Positions 8,264 to 16,986 of a stretch of DNA of 64,000 nucleotides are shown one piece after another. Numbering within the stretch: the stretch's first letter is position 1; each line of letters opens with the position of its first letter. The notes beneath the pieces were generated by a model. The model was not told the DNA's origin, did no database searches, and saw only the letters and a list, made by a program, of their open reading frames with translations. This DNA comes from Streptomyces coelicoflavus (GTDB taxonomy: Bacteria; Actinomycetota; Actinomycetes; Streptomycetales; Streptomycetaceae): contig NZ_BEWB01000002.1 of assembly GCF_003112555.1 (NCBI RefSeq), forward strand, positions 496,001-560,000, written 5' to 3'. A program made the translations under genes and the position numbers.

Positions 8264-10342
8264 ATGGGGGCCACAACGACAGGCGGGGGGCGGCGGCGGG
8301 CCGTGCCCTGGCTGGTGCTCGGGCTGTGGGTCGCCGTGCTGGCGATCGCCTCGCCGTTCGCGGCGAAGCTCGGGGACGTGCAGCGGGACCGGGCCGTCGA
8401 CTACCTGCCGGCGAGCGCCGACTCCACGCAGGTCGCCAAGATCCAGGAGCGGCTGCCGGGCGGCGAGGCCACCGAGATGGTCCTCGTCTACCACCGCGAC
8501 GCCGGACTGACCGCCGCCGACCGGGCCACCGCCGCCGAGCAGGTCGCCGAGATCGCCGGCGCGCACGAACTCACCGGCCGCCCGGAGGGCATCCCGTCCA
8601 AGGACGGCACCACCCTCATGTACCCGGTCGCGTCGACCGAGCCCGGCACGGACGAGAAGGCGCGCGACGCACTCGTCAACGACGTACGGGACGTCGCCCG
8701 GGGCGGCGACGGGCTCAGCGTCCAGGTCGGCGGCGCGGGCGCGCTCGCCACCGACTCGGCCGAGGTCTACAACTCCCTCGACGGGCCCCTGCTCTACACC
8801 ACCGCGGCCGTGGTCGCCCTCCTGCTGATCCTCATCTACCGCAGCCCCTTCCTGTGGCTCGTCCCGCTCGCCGTCGCCGGAATGGCCGACTACCTCTCCA
8901 TGGGCGTCGCCTACGGCCTCAACCAGGCCTTCGGCACCGCCGTCTCCGGCCAGAGCAGCGGCATCATGACCATCCTCGTCTTCGGCGTCGGCACCGACTA
9001 CGCGCTGCTCCTCGTCTCCCGCTACCGCGAGGAACTGCGCCGCGTCGAGCGGCCGTACGACGCCATGCTCGCCGCGCTGCGCGGCTGCGGCCCCGCCGTG
9101 CTCGCCTCCTCCGGCACCGTCGCCGCCGGACTGCTGTGCCTGCTCGCCGCCGACCTCAACTCCAGCCGGGGCATGGGCCCGCTGGGCACCGTCGGTGTGC
9201 TGTGCGCGCTGGCCGCCATGCTGACCCTGCTGCCCGCGCTGCTGGTGCTGCTCGGCCGCCGTGTCTTCTGGCCGCTGGTGCCCCGCTACGGCAGCACTCC
9301 CAAGGCCCGCCGCTCGCTGTTCGCCGCGATGGGCAGCTCCGCCGAACGCCGGCCCCGCACCGTCCTGGTGGGCGGCGCCGTCCTGCTCGGCGCCCTCGCG
9401 CTCGGCACGTTCGCCCTGCCCGGCAGCATCAAGCAGGAGGACTCCTTCACCACCCGCCCCGACGCGATCGCCGCCATGGAGACCCTCGCCGACGCCTTCC
9501 CGGAGTCCGGCACCCAGCCGATCACCGTCATCAGCCCCACCGACCGCGCCGACGCCGCGCTCGCCGAGATCCGCGCCACCGACGGGGTCGAGAGCGCCGA
9601 GGCCGGCCGCAGCGGCGGGGGCTGGACCGAGCTGACCGTCCTGGCCTCCAACCCGCCCCAGTCGGCCGCCGAGACCGCCACCATCGAGGAACTGCGCGAC
9701 ACACTCGACGGCTCCTACGTCGGCGGTCCCAGCGCGCAGCAGATCGACCTGGAGGACACCAACGCGCGGGACACCGTCATCGTCGTACCGATCGTGCTGC
9801 TGTCGGTGCTGCTGATCCTCACGGTGCTGCTGCGCTCCCTGGTCGCGCCGCTGATCCTGGTCGCCGCCGTCGTCGCCGTGTGGGGCGCGGCCCTCGGCAT
9901 CGGCGGCCTCGTCTTCGAGCCGCTCTTCGGCTTCGAGGGCACCGACCCCGGGCTCGGCCTGCTCTCCTTCGTCTTCCTCGTCGCCCTCGGCGTCGACTAC
10001 GGCATCTTCCTGATGCACCGGATGCGCGAGGAGGCCCTGCACGGCGCCGAACCCACCCAGGCGGCGCTGGCCGCGCTGCGCACCACCGGCGGCGTCATCG
10101 CCTCGGCCGGGCTGGTCCTCGCGGCCACCTTCGCCGTGCTCACCAGCATGCCGATGGTGCAGCTCGTCGAGCTGGGCTTCGTCATCGCGGTCGGCGTCCT
10201 GCTCGACACCTTCCTGGTCCGCACCTACCTGGTCACCAGCGCCAGCGTCGCGCTGCGGCGCCGGGTGTGGTGGCCGGGCCGGCTGTCCCGGGAACCCGGA
10301 CCGTCCTCGCCGGACGGCGTGCGGGAAACCGTCGGTGTCTGA
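8264..10342 (+). CDS. MMPL/RND-family membrane transporter
   Basis: 692 residues from an ATG at 8264, placed by GGAGGGAGG about 8 bases upstream; the open frame continues upstream without coding signs. The protein has the duplicated MMPL layout: one N-terminal membrane helix, a soluble domain, about five helices containing GVGTDYALLLVSRYREEL, then a second copy with helix, soluble domain and helices containing LGVDYGIFLMHRMREE. The paired G-x-D-Y motifs carry the proton-relay Asp residues of this family. MMPL proteins export lipids, lipopeptides or drugs using the proton gradient. It is followed, with overlap, by a histidine kinase and response regulator, which suggests export controlled by that pair in response to membrane or antibiotic stress. 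Confidence 0.93.
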   Translation: MGATTTGGGRRRAVPWLVLGLWVAVLAIASPFAAKLGDVQRDRAVDYLPASADSTQVAKIQERLPGGEATEMVLVYHRDAGLTAADRATAAEQVAEIAGAHELTGRPEGIPSKDGTTLMYPVASTEPGTDEKARDALVNDVRDVARGGDGLSVQVGGAGALATDSAEVYNSLDGPLLYTTAAVVALLLILIYRSPFLWLVPLAVAGMADYLSMGVAYGLNQAFGTAVSGQSSGIMTILVFGVGTDYALLLVSRYREELRRVERPYDAMLAALRGCGPAVLASSGTVAAGLLCLLAADLNSSRGMGPLGTVGVLCALAAMLTLLPALLVLLGRRVFWPLVPRYGSTPKARRSLFAAMGSSAERRPRTVLVGGAVLLGALALGTFALPGSIKQEDSFTTRPDAIAAMETLADAFPESGTQPITVISPTDRADAALAEIRATDGVESAEAGRSGGGWTELTVLASNPPQSAAETATIEELRDTLDGSYVGGPSAQQIDLEDTNARDTVIVVPIVLLSVLLILTVLLRSLVAPLILVAAVVAVWGAALGIGGLVFEPLFGFEGTDPGLGLLSFVFLVALGVDYGIFLMHRMREEALHGAEPTQAALAALRTTGGVIASAGLVLAATFAVLTSMPMVQLVELGFVIAVGVLLDTFLVRTYLVTSASVALRRRVWWPGRLSREPGPSSPDGVRETVGV

Positions 10343-11681
10343 GGTGCCCGACGACCGGAGCGCGCCCCTCCCCTCCCGGTGGGGCGCGCGGGTCGCGGAG
10401 TATGGACGCGTGCACCCCACCACCGAGGCAGCGTCCCGCCCCCGCGTCGGCGAGCGGGTCATCGCCGCCATCAACCGCGACCCGCGCACCGCCCCGCACG
10501 GCACCCGCAACGACGCCGTGCTCGCCGCGGTCCTCCTCGCCGGCGCCGTCTGCCTGGCGCTCCTCACCCACGAGGCCCAGCGCCCGGACGCCCTCGGCTG
10601 GATGCTGCTGGTCGCCGCGCACGTCCCGATCGTGTGGCGGCGCCGCCGCCCGCTGCTGGTGCTCGCGGCGCTGGTCGCCGTGGCCGCGCCGTACCACGCG
10701 ATGGACAACAACCACACCGCGGTGGGCCCCGCCTCCTACGTGGCCCTGTACACCCTGGCCGTCACCGGCCGCCCCCTGCGCACCGTCGTGACCGGCGTCG
10801 CGGTCCTCACCGTGTCGGTCAGCGTCATGCTCACCGTCAACACCCACCAGGCCCTCGAACTGCTCCGCATCTCCGGCTGGGTGATCGCCGTCCTCTTCTG
10901 CGGCATCGACATCCGCTACTACCGTCAGTACGTCGCCGCCATAGTGGAGCGCGCCGAACGCGCCGAGCGCACCCGCGAGGAGGAGGCCCGGCGCCGCGTC
11001 GCCGAGGAACGCCTGCGCGTCGCCCGCGACCTGCACGACCTGCTCGCGCACAGCATCACCCTCATCGGCGTGCAGACCTCCGTCGCCGCACACGTCCTGA
11101 CCGCCGACCCCGAACGCCTGGACCGGACGGCCGTCGCCAGGGCCCTCGACGACATCGCCGACACCTGCCGCACCGCACGCGGCGAACTGCGCACCACCCT
11201 GGAGGTCCTGCGGGCGCAGGACAACGCCGGCGTCCCCGACGCGCGCGGCCCGCTGCCCAACCTGGGCGGGCTGACCGACTTGGCGGAGAGCGCCCGGTTC
11301 GCCGGGGCCCACGTGGAGCTGTCGGTGCGCGCCGACGACGTCCCGTCCGCGGTCGGCGCGGCCGCCTACCGCATCGTCCAGGAGGCGCTGACCAACGTCG
11401 TGCGCCACGCGGGACCGAAACCGTCCGTCCGCGTCGAGGTGTACGCCGGGCCCGGCGCCCTGCGCCTGTCCGTCACCGACGACGGCACCGGCCCCGACCC
11501 GGCGGGCACCCCCGGCTTCGGCCTCGTCGGCATGCGGGAGCGGGCCCGCAGCGTGGGTGGCACACTCGACGCCGGACCGCGGGAGAGTACCGACGGCTTC
11601 GAGGTGACGGCCGTACTGCCCACCCCCGCCGCACCCCCGACCACGACCGGCACGACGCTCACCTCGGAGAGAACCGGATGA
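10335..11681 (+). CDS. NarL/DesK-type sensor histidine kinase
   Basis: Up to 448 residues if it begins at the GTG at 10335, which overlaps the transporter stop by 8 bp. A GTG at 10410, preceded by GGAG nine bases upstream, is an equally good start. Several hydrophobic segments in the N-terminal third form the membrane sensor. The HisKA_3 dimerisation/phosphoacceptor helix reads RVARDLHDLLAHSITLI, with His in DLHD, and the HATPase_c domain follows with EALTNVVRHAG (N box) and GFGLVGMRERA (G box). The kinase should phosphorylate the regulator that follows, whose ATG overlaps this stop (ATGA). Confidence 0.92.
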   Translation: MSEVPDDRSAPLPSRWGARVAEYGRVHPTTEAASRPRVGERVIAAINRDPRTAPHGTRNDAVLAAVLLAGAVCLALLTHEAQRPDALGWMLLVAAHVPIVWRRRRPLLVLAALVAVAAPYHAMDNNHTAVGPASYVALYTLAVTGRPLRTVVTGVAVLTVSVSVMLTVNTHQALELLRISGWVIAVLFCGIDIRYYRQYVAAIVERAERAERTREEEARRRVAEERLRVARDLHDLLAHSITLIGVQTSVAAHVLTADPERLDRTAVARALDDIADTCRTARGELRTTLEVLRAQDNAGVPDARGPLPNLGGLTDLAESARFAGAHVELSVRADDVPSAVGAAAYRIVQEALTNVVRHAGPKPSVRVEVYAGPGALRLSVTDDGTGPDPAGTPGFGLVGMRERARSVGGTLDAGPRESTDGFEVTAVLPTPAAPPTTTGTTLTSERTG

Positions 11682-12358
11682 CGATTCGCGTACTGCTCGC
11701 GGACGACCAGAACCTCGTGCGCGCGGCGTTCGCCCTGCTCGTGGCGTCGGCCCCCGACATGGAGGTGGTCGGCGAGGCGGCCACCGGCCGCGAGGCCGTG
11801 CACCTGGCCCGCACCTCGCGCGCCGACCTCGTCGTCATGGACGTGCGCATGCCCGACCTGGACGGCATCGAGGCGACCCGGCTGATCGCCGCCGACGAGG
11901 ACCTGGCGGGGGTGAAGGTACTGGTCCTCACCACCTACGACACCGACGAGAACATCGTGGACGCGCTGCGCGCGGGCGCCTCCGCGTTCCTGGTCAAGGA
12001 CACCAGGCCCGCCGAACTCCTGGACGCCATCCGCACGGTGACGGCCGGCGACGCCCTCCTCTCGCCCGGCCCGACGGCCCGCCTCATCGAACGCTTCCTG
12101 CGCAGCCCGTCGGCCCACCACACGCCCGGAACGGGCCCCGACTGCCTCTCCGACCGGGAACGCCAGGTCCTCACCCTGGTCGCCCGGGGCCTCAACAACA
12201 CGGAGATCGCCGAAACCCTGGGCCTGAGCCCCCTCACCGCCAAGACCCACGTCAGCCGCATCATGGGCAAGCTGGAGGTGAGGGACCGGGCGCAACTGGT
12301 CATCGTGGCCTACGAGTCGGGCCTGGTGACGCCGGGCACGAGTGGTCAGCGGCAGTAG
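11678..12358 (+). CDS. NarL/FixJ-family response regulator with LuxR-type HTH
   Basis: 226 residues. The receiver domain begins RVLLADDQNLVRAAF, has the phosphoacceptor Asp in LVVMDVRMPDLDG, the conserved Thr in VLVLTTYD and Lys in FLVKD. The C-terminal LuxR helix-turn-helix spans LSDRERQVLTLVARG to the recognition helix LTAKTHVSRIM. The start ATG overlaps the kinase stop, so kinase and regulator are co-translated. Its 3' end overlaps the 3' end of the convergent peptidase gene by 13 bp. Targets probably include its own operon. Confidence 0.94.
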   Translation: MTIRVLLADDQNLVRAAFALLVASAPDMEVVGEAATGREAVHLARTSRADLVVMDVRMPDLDGIEATRLIAADEDLAGVKVLVLTTYDTDENIVDALRAGASAFLVKDTRPAELLDAIRTVTAGDALLSPGPTARLIERFLRSPSAHHTPGTGPDCLSDRERQVLTLVARGLNNTEIAETLGLSPLTAKTHVSRIMGKLEVRDRAQLVIVAYESGLVTPGTSGQRQ

Positions 12359-13845
12359 AGGTCCCCGTCGGGGCGCTGCCCGGTCGCCAGGAACCGGGAG
12401 ACCGTGGCGTCCCCGCAGGCGTTGCCGTTGGCCAGGTAGGCGTCGTGCCCGGTGGAGTCCACGGTGACCATGACCGCGCGCCGGCCGAGCGCCTCCCGCA
12501 TCCGCAGGGCGCCGGCGAGCGGGGTGTTGACGTCCCGCTCGTTCTGGACGAGCAGCACGTTGGACGGCCCGCGGTCGGTGATCCGGACGGGGGCCTCACG
12601 CGGCGGGTACGGCCAGGCCGCGCAGAGCATCGCGTTGCGGGGCATCCCGGCGGTGAGCGGGTACTTGGCCCGGCTCTCGGCGACGTCCTTCTCGTACTCG
12701 GCCGCCGTGCGGGGCCAGGCGACGTCGTTGCAGAGGACACCGGCTCCGACGGCGGCGACGTTCTGGAGCACCGCCTCGGGCGGCGCCTGGGGCGCGGGCG
12801 GTACGGTGCCGCGCTGGGCGGCCAGCATCAGCTTGGCGAGCGTCGGATAGCGGCCGGGGGCGGCGAAGGTCTCCAGCATGGTCTGGCGCAGCACGTTGCC
12901 GTTCAGCTCCTCGGGGTTGGCCCCGGGCCAGGGGATCGGCTCGCGGTCGAGCCGGGCGGCGAGGCGCAGGAACAGCGGACGTACGTCGGCGGCCCGCTTT
13001 GCCACCCGGTCGGGGTTGCCGGGCCGCGACGCCCACGCGGCGAAGTGCGGGAAGGTGTCCTCGACGCCCTGCTCGTGCGCCGCCAGCCAGGCGCGGTTGA
13101 CCCGGGCCGGGTCGGGGTTGTCGACGCTGTCCAGCACGATCCGGTCGGTGCGGTGGGGGAACAACTGCGCGTACACGGCGCCGACGTACGTCCCGTACGA
13201 CACGCCCCACGCGGAGATCCTCCGCTCGCCCAGCGCGGCCCGGAGGCGGTCGATGTCACGGGCCTCGTTGGCGGTGCTGAGGTGCTTGATCAGCTCGCCG
13301 CCGTTGCGTGCGCAGGCGTCGGCCATGCGCCGGGCGGTGGTCATGTTCCCGTCCACCGAGCCGTCGGGGGCGGGCCAGGGGCGGAGCCGGGAGGTGGCGA
13401 GGTCGCCGTGCTCCAGGCCGCAGTCGGCGGGAGTGGACGGGGCGAGCCCGCGCGGCGCGAAGCCGATGAGGTCGTGGGTGTCGCGGACGCGCTGGGGCAG
13501 CTTCTGCCCCTTCCCGGACGGGTCGCCCAGGCTGGACCCGCCCGGCCCGCCGGCGATGAGCAGCAGGGCCCCGCGCCGGGCGTTCGGCTTCTCCGCGAGG
13601 ATGCGGGAGACGGCCATCTCGATACGGGGACCGTCGGGATCGGCGTAGTCCATCGGCACGTCGAGGGTGGCGCACTCCTGCCGGGGGTCGAGCCCCGTGC
13701 CCTCGCAGGCGGACCAGGTGAGGGGCTCGGGCCTGTTCGTGCCCGTCGCGGAGGCGGTCACCGGTGCGGTGATGCCCAGGAGGGCGGTGGACACGCCGAC
13801 GATGGCGGCGTTGCGGATGCTTCTGCTTCGCTTGCGCTGCGTCAT
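12346..13845 (-). CDS. secreted alpha/beta-hydrolase, S33 tripeptidyl aminopeptidase type
   Basis: 499 residues from an ATG at 13845 with GGCGAGG upstream. An N-terminal Arg/Lys-rich segment, hydrophobic core and ASA-type cleavage region form a signal peptide, so the enzyme is exported. The alpha/beta-hydrolase landmarks are the oxyanion loop IAGGPGGSS, the nucleophile elbow GVSYG, an acid in NERDVNTP and the catalytic His in STGHDAY near the C-terminus. It resembles the Streptomyces SlpD/SlpE and Tap proteases, which remove tripeptides from protein N-termini. Cys pairs in the C-terminal part suggest disulfides. Confidence 0.88.
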   Translation of the reverse strand: MTQRKRSRSIRNAAIVGVSTALLGITAPVTASATGTNRPEPLTWSACEGTGLDPRQECATLDVPMDYADPDGPRIEMAVSRILAEKPNARRGALLLIAGGPGGSSLGDPSGKGQKLPQRVRDTHDLIGFAPRGLAPSTPADCGLEHGDLATSRLRPWPAPDGSVDGNMTTARRMADACARNGGELIKHLSTANEARDIDRLRAALGERRISAWGVSYGTYVGAVYAQLFPHRTDRIVLDSVDNPDPARVNRAWLAAHEQGVEDTFPHFAAWASRPGNPDRVAKRAADVRPLFLRLAARLDREPIPWPGANPEELNGNVLRQTMLETFAAPGRYPTLAKLMLAAQRGTVPPAPQAPPEAVLQNVAAVGAGVLCNDVAWPRTAAEYEKDVAESRAKYPLTAGMPRNAMLCAAWPYPPREAPVRITDRGPSNVLLVQNERDVNTPLAGALRMREALGRRAVMVTVDSTGHDAYLANGNACGDATVSRFLATGQRPDGDLYCR

Positions 13846-13938
13846 GCGACGAGCCTCGCCGAAGCCCGGGGGCCGCCACATCCGGGCAACAACCCGGTAT
13901 TTACGGGGGGTTGCCCCCTAGGAGGAGCACCGTGCGGA

Positions 13939-14481
13939 CTAGGGGAGGGTCACGTTGCTCTCGAAGTTGAGCCAGGCCAGGGAGGCGATGGTGCCCATCG
14001 AGGGGCACAGCTCCCGCAGCTTGGCCGAGTCGGTCTTGGGCGGTGTCGAACCCATCTCGTAGCACCCCAGCTTGCGGACGGTGCCCACCGCCTTCACCAC
14101 GTGGTCCGCGGACTTCTCGACCTCGGTGTACTCACCGTCGGGGAAGTCGCGCCCGATGCTCTTGGCCATCGCGCCGGCGAGTTCCGCGGCCGCGGTGAGG
14201 TCCTGCCCGCAGCCGGGGTCGTCCCAGGCGACGTGGCTGCACATCGGGGAGGTGCTCATGCCGTAGGTGACGCGGAAGAGCGGCAGCAGCTCCGCGGGGG
14301 TCGCGGGCTTGGCCGAGGAGGCGGCCGCCGAGGGCTGCTTCGACTCCGACGGGGCGGAGGAAGCGGCCCGGGGCGACGGCCGGTCGTCGGCCGTCTCCCC
14401 GTTGTCGCCGCCGCAGGCGGACAGCGTCAGGGCCGTCGTCACGGCTGCGGACAGGGCGAGGGCGAATCGGCGCGTGATCAT
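13939..14481 (-). CDS. small secreted lipoprotein of unknown function
   Basis: 180 residues from an ATG at 14481; the frame stays open upstream but only this start gives a signal peptide. It has two Arg, a hydrophobic stretch and a lipobox LSAC, so Cys is probably lipidated and the protein held on the outer face of the membrane. A Ser/Ala/Pro-rich linker precedes a compact domain with several Cys residues (SPMCSHV, DPGCGQD, KLGCYEM, RELCPSM) that may form two disulfides. The fold was not recognised. Confidence 0.75.
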   Translation of the reverse strand: MITRRFALALSAAVTTALTLSACGGDNGETADDRPSPRAASSAPSESKQPSAAASSAKPATPAELLPLFRVTYGMSTSPMCSHVAWDDPGCGQDLTAAAELAGAMAKSIGRDFPDGEYTEVEKSADHVVKAVGTVRKLGCYEMGSTPPKTDSAKLRELCPSMGTIASLAWLNFESNVTLP

Positions 14482-14572
14482 GGGGCCACTCAAGCGCCGG
14501 ACGAGTTGTTCAGACACCCGGTGTGCAGGACTGAACAACGGCCTGCGAACCCCCTCCCGGGGTACCCGTCCG

Positions 14573-15058
14573 TCAACCCTCGACGAAGAAGCTGTCGTGC
14601 CGGACCTGGAACGCCCGCAGCTCCTCACCGCCCCGCTGCGCGAAGTCGGCGACGCGCTCGAAGTACTCCTCGCGCGGAGCGCCCGGTGAGAAGAGCATCA
14701 GCATGGACAGCGGGTCGTCGCTGTCGTTCTTGAAGGCGTGCAGCCCGCCGACCGGGACATACAGGAAGTCGCCCTGGCGGCCGGTGACCCAGCGTTCGCC
14801 GTTGTAGAGCTCCACCTCTCCCGACAGGACGTAGAAGGACTCGGAGATGCCCCGGTGGAAGTGCGTCCTGGCGCCGGGCGCCTTGGGCCCCATGTCCACC
14901 TTGTACAGGCCGAACTCGCCCCCGGTGGAGGCGTGGCTCGCGAGGTAGTGGGTGGTCGTGCCGCCGGGAGAGACGATGTCCGGCGGGGTGTCGGCCGGCC
15001 TGAAGACGGCGTTGATCTCGCCGTTCTCACCGAGGTAGCGCGGCTCCGGGTACGACAT
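14573..15058 (-). CDS. cupin-domain protein
   Basis: 161 residues from an ATG at 15058 with GGAGGAGG as ribosome binding site. The single cupin barrel has both metal-binding motifs: THFHRGISESFYVLSGE (His, His, Glu) and GDFLYVPVGGLHAFKN (His). Proteins of this type bind a divalent metal and act as small dioxygenases, isomerases or binding proteins; the substrate cannot be inferred. It lies alone between the lipoprotein and a decayed regulator. Confidence 0.85.
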   Translation of the reverse strand: MSYPEPRYLGENGEINAVFRPADTPPDIVSPGGTTTHYLASHASTGGEFGLYKVDMGPKAPGARTHFHRGISESFYVLSGEVELYNGERWVTGRQGDFLYVPVGGLHAFKNDSDDPLSMLMLFSPGAPREEYFERVADFAQRGGEELRAFQVRHDSFFVEG

Positions 15059-15156
15059 GGTGTGCCTCCTCCATCGTGACTGGCTGAGGCAACTCTGACT
15101 GGCCGGAGGTGCCTTGGGCATCGTCCGGAAGATCGACAGGGGCGGGGACGCAAGTC

Positions 15157-15654
15157 CTAGGTCGCGGTACCGCGTGTGGGACGAGTGGCCCCCACGGTGC
15201 GTACGAACTCCGTCCAGGCTGCCGATCGGACCACGGTGAGGGACGCCTCCGGTGACAGGGCGGCGCCCCTGATCAGATCGTAGGTTCGGCGTGCACGGTG
15301 CACCACCGCCGGATCGTCCAGCAGGCTCCCTGAAAACGACGTCTCCGTATAGGCGGTTGGCGGAGCGTCCTCGAACTCCATGAGCCACCCGCGAAGTAAT
15401 CCGCATACCGCGGATCATCGATCAGCTTCCGGCACAGGCGCTCGAAAATACCGTCGGTTTGTAGTGTCTCGTCGATCCGCTGGGCCACATCCAGCTGCGG
15501 TTTACGAATTGCCTGTTCGAACTGGCCCGATGTAGCCGCCGGAGACGAATACCCGTGCCCCCAGCTCTGCTTGGGTGATTCCGGCGTCCTCCCGCCGTCG
15601 TTTCAGTTCCGTTCCGAAGAACTCCCACGCGGCCTGCCGTGAACCATTGGCCAT
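15157..15654 (-). pseudogene. decayed XRE/DUF5753 transcriptional regulator
   Basis: The gene starts normally at the ATG at 15654 with a helix-turn-helix (RRREDAGITQAELGARVFVSG), then breaks near 15535 by a one-base shift. The correct continuation (FEQAIRKPQLDVAQRIDETL then YADYFAG) lies in a neighbouring frame. After YADYFAG most of the DUF5753 domain is missing, and its final part (ETSFSGSLLDDPAVVHRARR to LSPEASLTVVR) appears in another frame up to the TAG at 15157. Intact relatives are about 270-290 residues; here at most 165 codons remain. At least one frameshift and one internal deletion make it inactive. Confidence 0.85.
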
Positions 15655-15676
15655 AACCAACCCCCATGCGCTGACC

Positions 15677-15691
15677 CGCACTTGTAGTGCG
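15677..15691. promoter_or_regulatory. operator-like dyad of the XRE/DUF5753 regulator
   Basis: CGCACTTGTAGTGCG has perfect 6-bp arms around TGT and lies in the divergent promoter region between the decayed regulator and the small gene pair. Regulators of this type often bind such GCACT-n3-AGTGC dyads at their own promoter. The site has survived although the regulator is broken. Confidence 0.5.
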
Positions 15692-15768
15692 CATACTCCT
15701 GTCGAGTGTAGGCACGTCGCGGCATTCTGGGGACACGAAGAGTGAAAACGTAAAAGGGAGGGAACGCG

Positions 15769-15975
15769 GTGGAAGCACGACACTCGGCGCTCTGCGTCGA
15801 AGGAGCGGAGGACACGGTGAAAGAATTGCGCGCAGCGCTCGCCGAGGCAGGAATTGTTCTGCCCTCACTCGGGCTCGACCCGGTGAGTCTCGCGCGGGAG
15901 GCCCCCTGCCCGCTCGTCGAATTGGGCCGGTGTTCCGTGGAGACCGCGCGGCGCCTCGCGGCGGCCCTGCGATGA
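15769..15975 (+). CDS. small conserved protein next to an XRE regulator
   Basis: 68 residues from a GTG at 15769, preceded by GGGAGGGA at good spacing. It is an Ala/Leu-rich, mostly helical protein (VKELRAALAEAGIVLPSL, ETARRLAAALR) with no catalytic motif. Its TGA overlaps the ATG of the next small gene (ATGA), so both are co-translated. Small proteins of this kind commonly sit divergent to XRE/DUF5753 regulators in Streptomyces; the function is not known to me. Confidence 0.7.
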   Translation: MEARHSALCVEGAEDTVKELRAALAEAGIVLPSLGLDPVSLAREAPCPLVELGRCSVETARRLAAALR

Positions 15976-16193
15976 CGACGACACCGCCCGTCGGCGTCTA
16001 CGCCGTGGACACCCGCAGCGGACGGGTCGGGGTCGTCATGGGGCACGAGGGGCCGTACGTGCAGATGCGGCCGTACGGCGGGGGACGGGAGTGGGACGCC
16101 GCACCGGGTGACGTACGCCACGCCACCGCGTCGGAGCGGCTCAGCGCGGCGACGGCGTACACCAACGCGCGAAGCCGTGGCGAGGTGCCTTGA
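15972..16193 (+). CDS. small conserved protein, partner of the XRE cassette
   Basis: 73 residues beginning at the ATG that overlaps the previous stop. The sequence around GVYAVDTRSGRVGVVMGHEG followed by VQMRPYGGGREWD is a beta-rich fold repeatedly found beside XRE/DUF5753 regulators in Streptomyces genomes (recalled, not searched). It lacks enzyme motifs and may be a modulator of a regulator. It ends 22 bp before recO, so a transcript could run on into recO. Confidence 0.72.
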   Translation: MTTTPPVGVYAVDTRSGRVGVVMGHEGPYVQMRPYGGGREWDAAPGDVRHATASERLSAATAYTNARSRGEVP

Positions 16194-16215
16194 AGGATGC
16201 GCGAGAATGGGCGGC

Positions 16216-16962
16216 ATGAGTCTGTTCCGCGACGACGGCATCGTGCTGCGCACCCAGAAGCTGGGCGAGGCGGACCGGATCATCACCATGCTTACGCGCG
16301 GTCACGGCCGCGTACGCGCCGTGGCGCGCGGGGTGCGGCGCACGAAGTCGAAGTTCGGGGCGCGGCTGGAGCCGTTCTCGCACGTGGACGTGCAGTTCTT
16401 CTCGAAGGGCAGCGAGCTGGTCGGGCGCGGCCTGCCGCTGTGCACGCAGAGCGAGACGATCGCGCCCTACGGCGGCGGGATCGTCACCGACTACGCGCGG
16501 TACACCGCCGGGACCGCCATGCTGGAGACGGCCGAGCGGTTCACCGACCACGAGGGCGAGCCGGCGGTGCAGCAGTACCTGCTGCTCGTGGGCGCGCTCA
16601 GGACCCTCGCCCGGGGCGAGCACGCGCCGACGCTGGTGCTGGACGCGTTCCTGCTGCGCTCGCTGGCCGTGAACGGCTACGCCCCGACCTTCGGGGACTG
16701 CGCGAAGTGCGGCCTGCCCGGCCCGAACCGGTTCTTCTCGGTCGGCTCGGGCGGCTCCGTCTGCGTCGACTGCCGGGTGCCCGGCAGCGTCGTACCCTCG
16801 CCGCAGGCCCTGGAACTGCTCGGGGCGCTGCTTGCGGGAGACTGGGGCACGGCGGACGCGGCCGAGCCGCGGTACGTGCGGGAGGGGAGCGGACTGGTCT
16901 CCGCCTACCTGCACTGGCACCTTGAGCGGGGACTGCGCTCCCTGCGGTACGTCGAGAAGTAG
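16216..16962 (+). CDS. recO: DNA repair protein RecO
   Basis: 248 residues from the ATG at 16216 (MSLFRDDGIVLRTQKLGEAD). An ATG three codons upstream at 16207, with AAGG nine bases before it, is an alternative. RecO works with RecR to load RecA on SSB-coated single-stranded DNA in the RecFOR pathway. Visible are the N-terminal OB fold (RIITMLTRGHGRVRAVARG), the conserved central helix region, and a C-terminal CAKC...CVDC zinc-finger-like motif typical of many RecO proteins. It is followed closely by uppS, a common actinobacterial order. Confidence 0.96.
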   Translation: MSLFRDDGIVLRTQKLGEADRIITMLTRGHGRVRAVARGVRRTKSKFGARLEPFSHVDVQFFSKGSELVGRGLPLCTQSETIAPYGGGIVTDYARYTAGTAMLETAERFTDHEGEPAVQQYLLLVGALRTLARGEHAPTLVLDAFLLRSLAVNGYAPTFGDCAKCGLPGPNRFFSVGSGGSVCVDCRVPGSVVPSPQALELLGALLAGDWGTADAAEPRYVREGSGLVSAYLHWHLERGLRSLRYVEK

Positions 16963-16986
16963 AAGCAGAAGTAGGAGAGAACCGAT

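Noticed and set aside
8186..10717. 843-residue open frame on the minus strand opposite the MMPL gene
   Set aside because: It is the usual shadow of a high-GC gene: repetitive Gly/Asp/Glu/Arg composition, no domains, no ribosome binding site, and the plus strand has a complete transporter.
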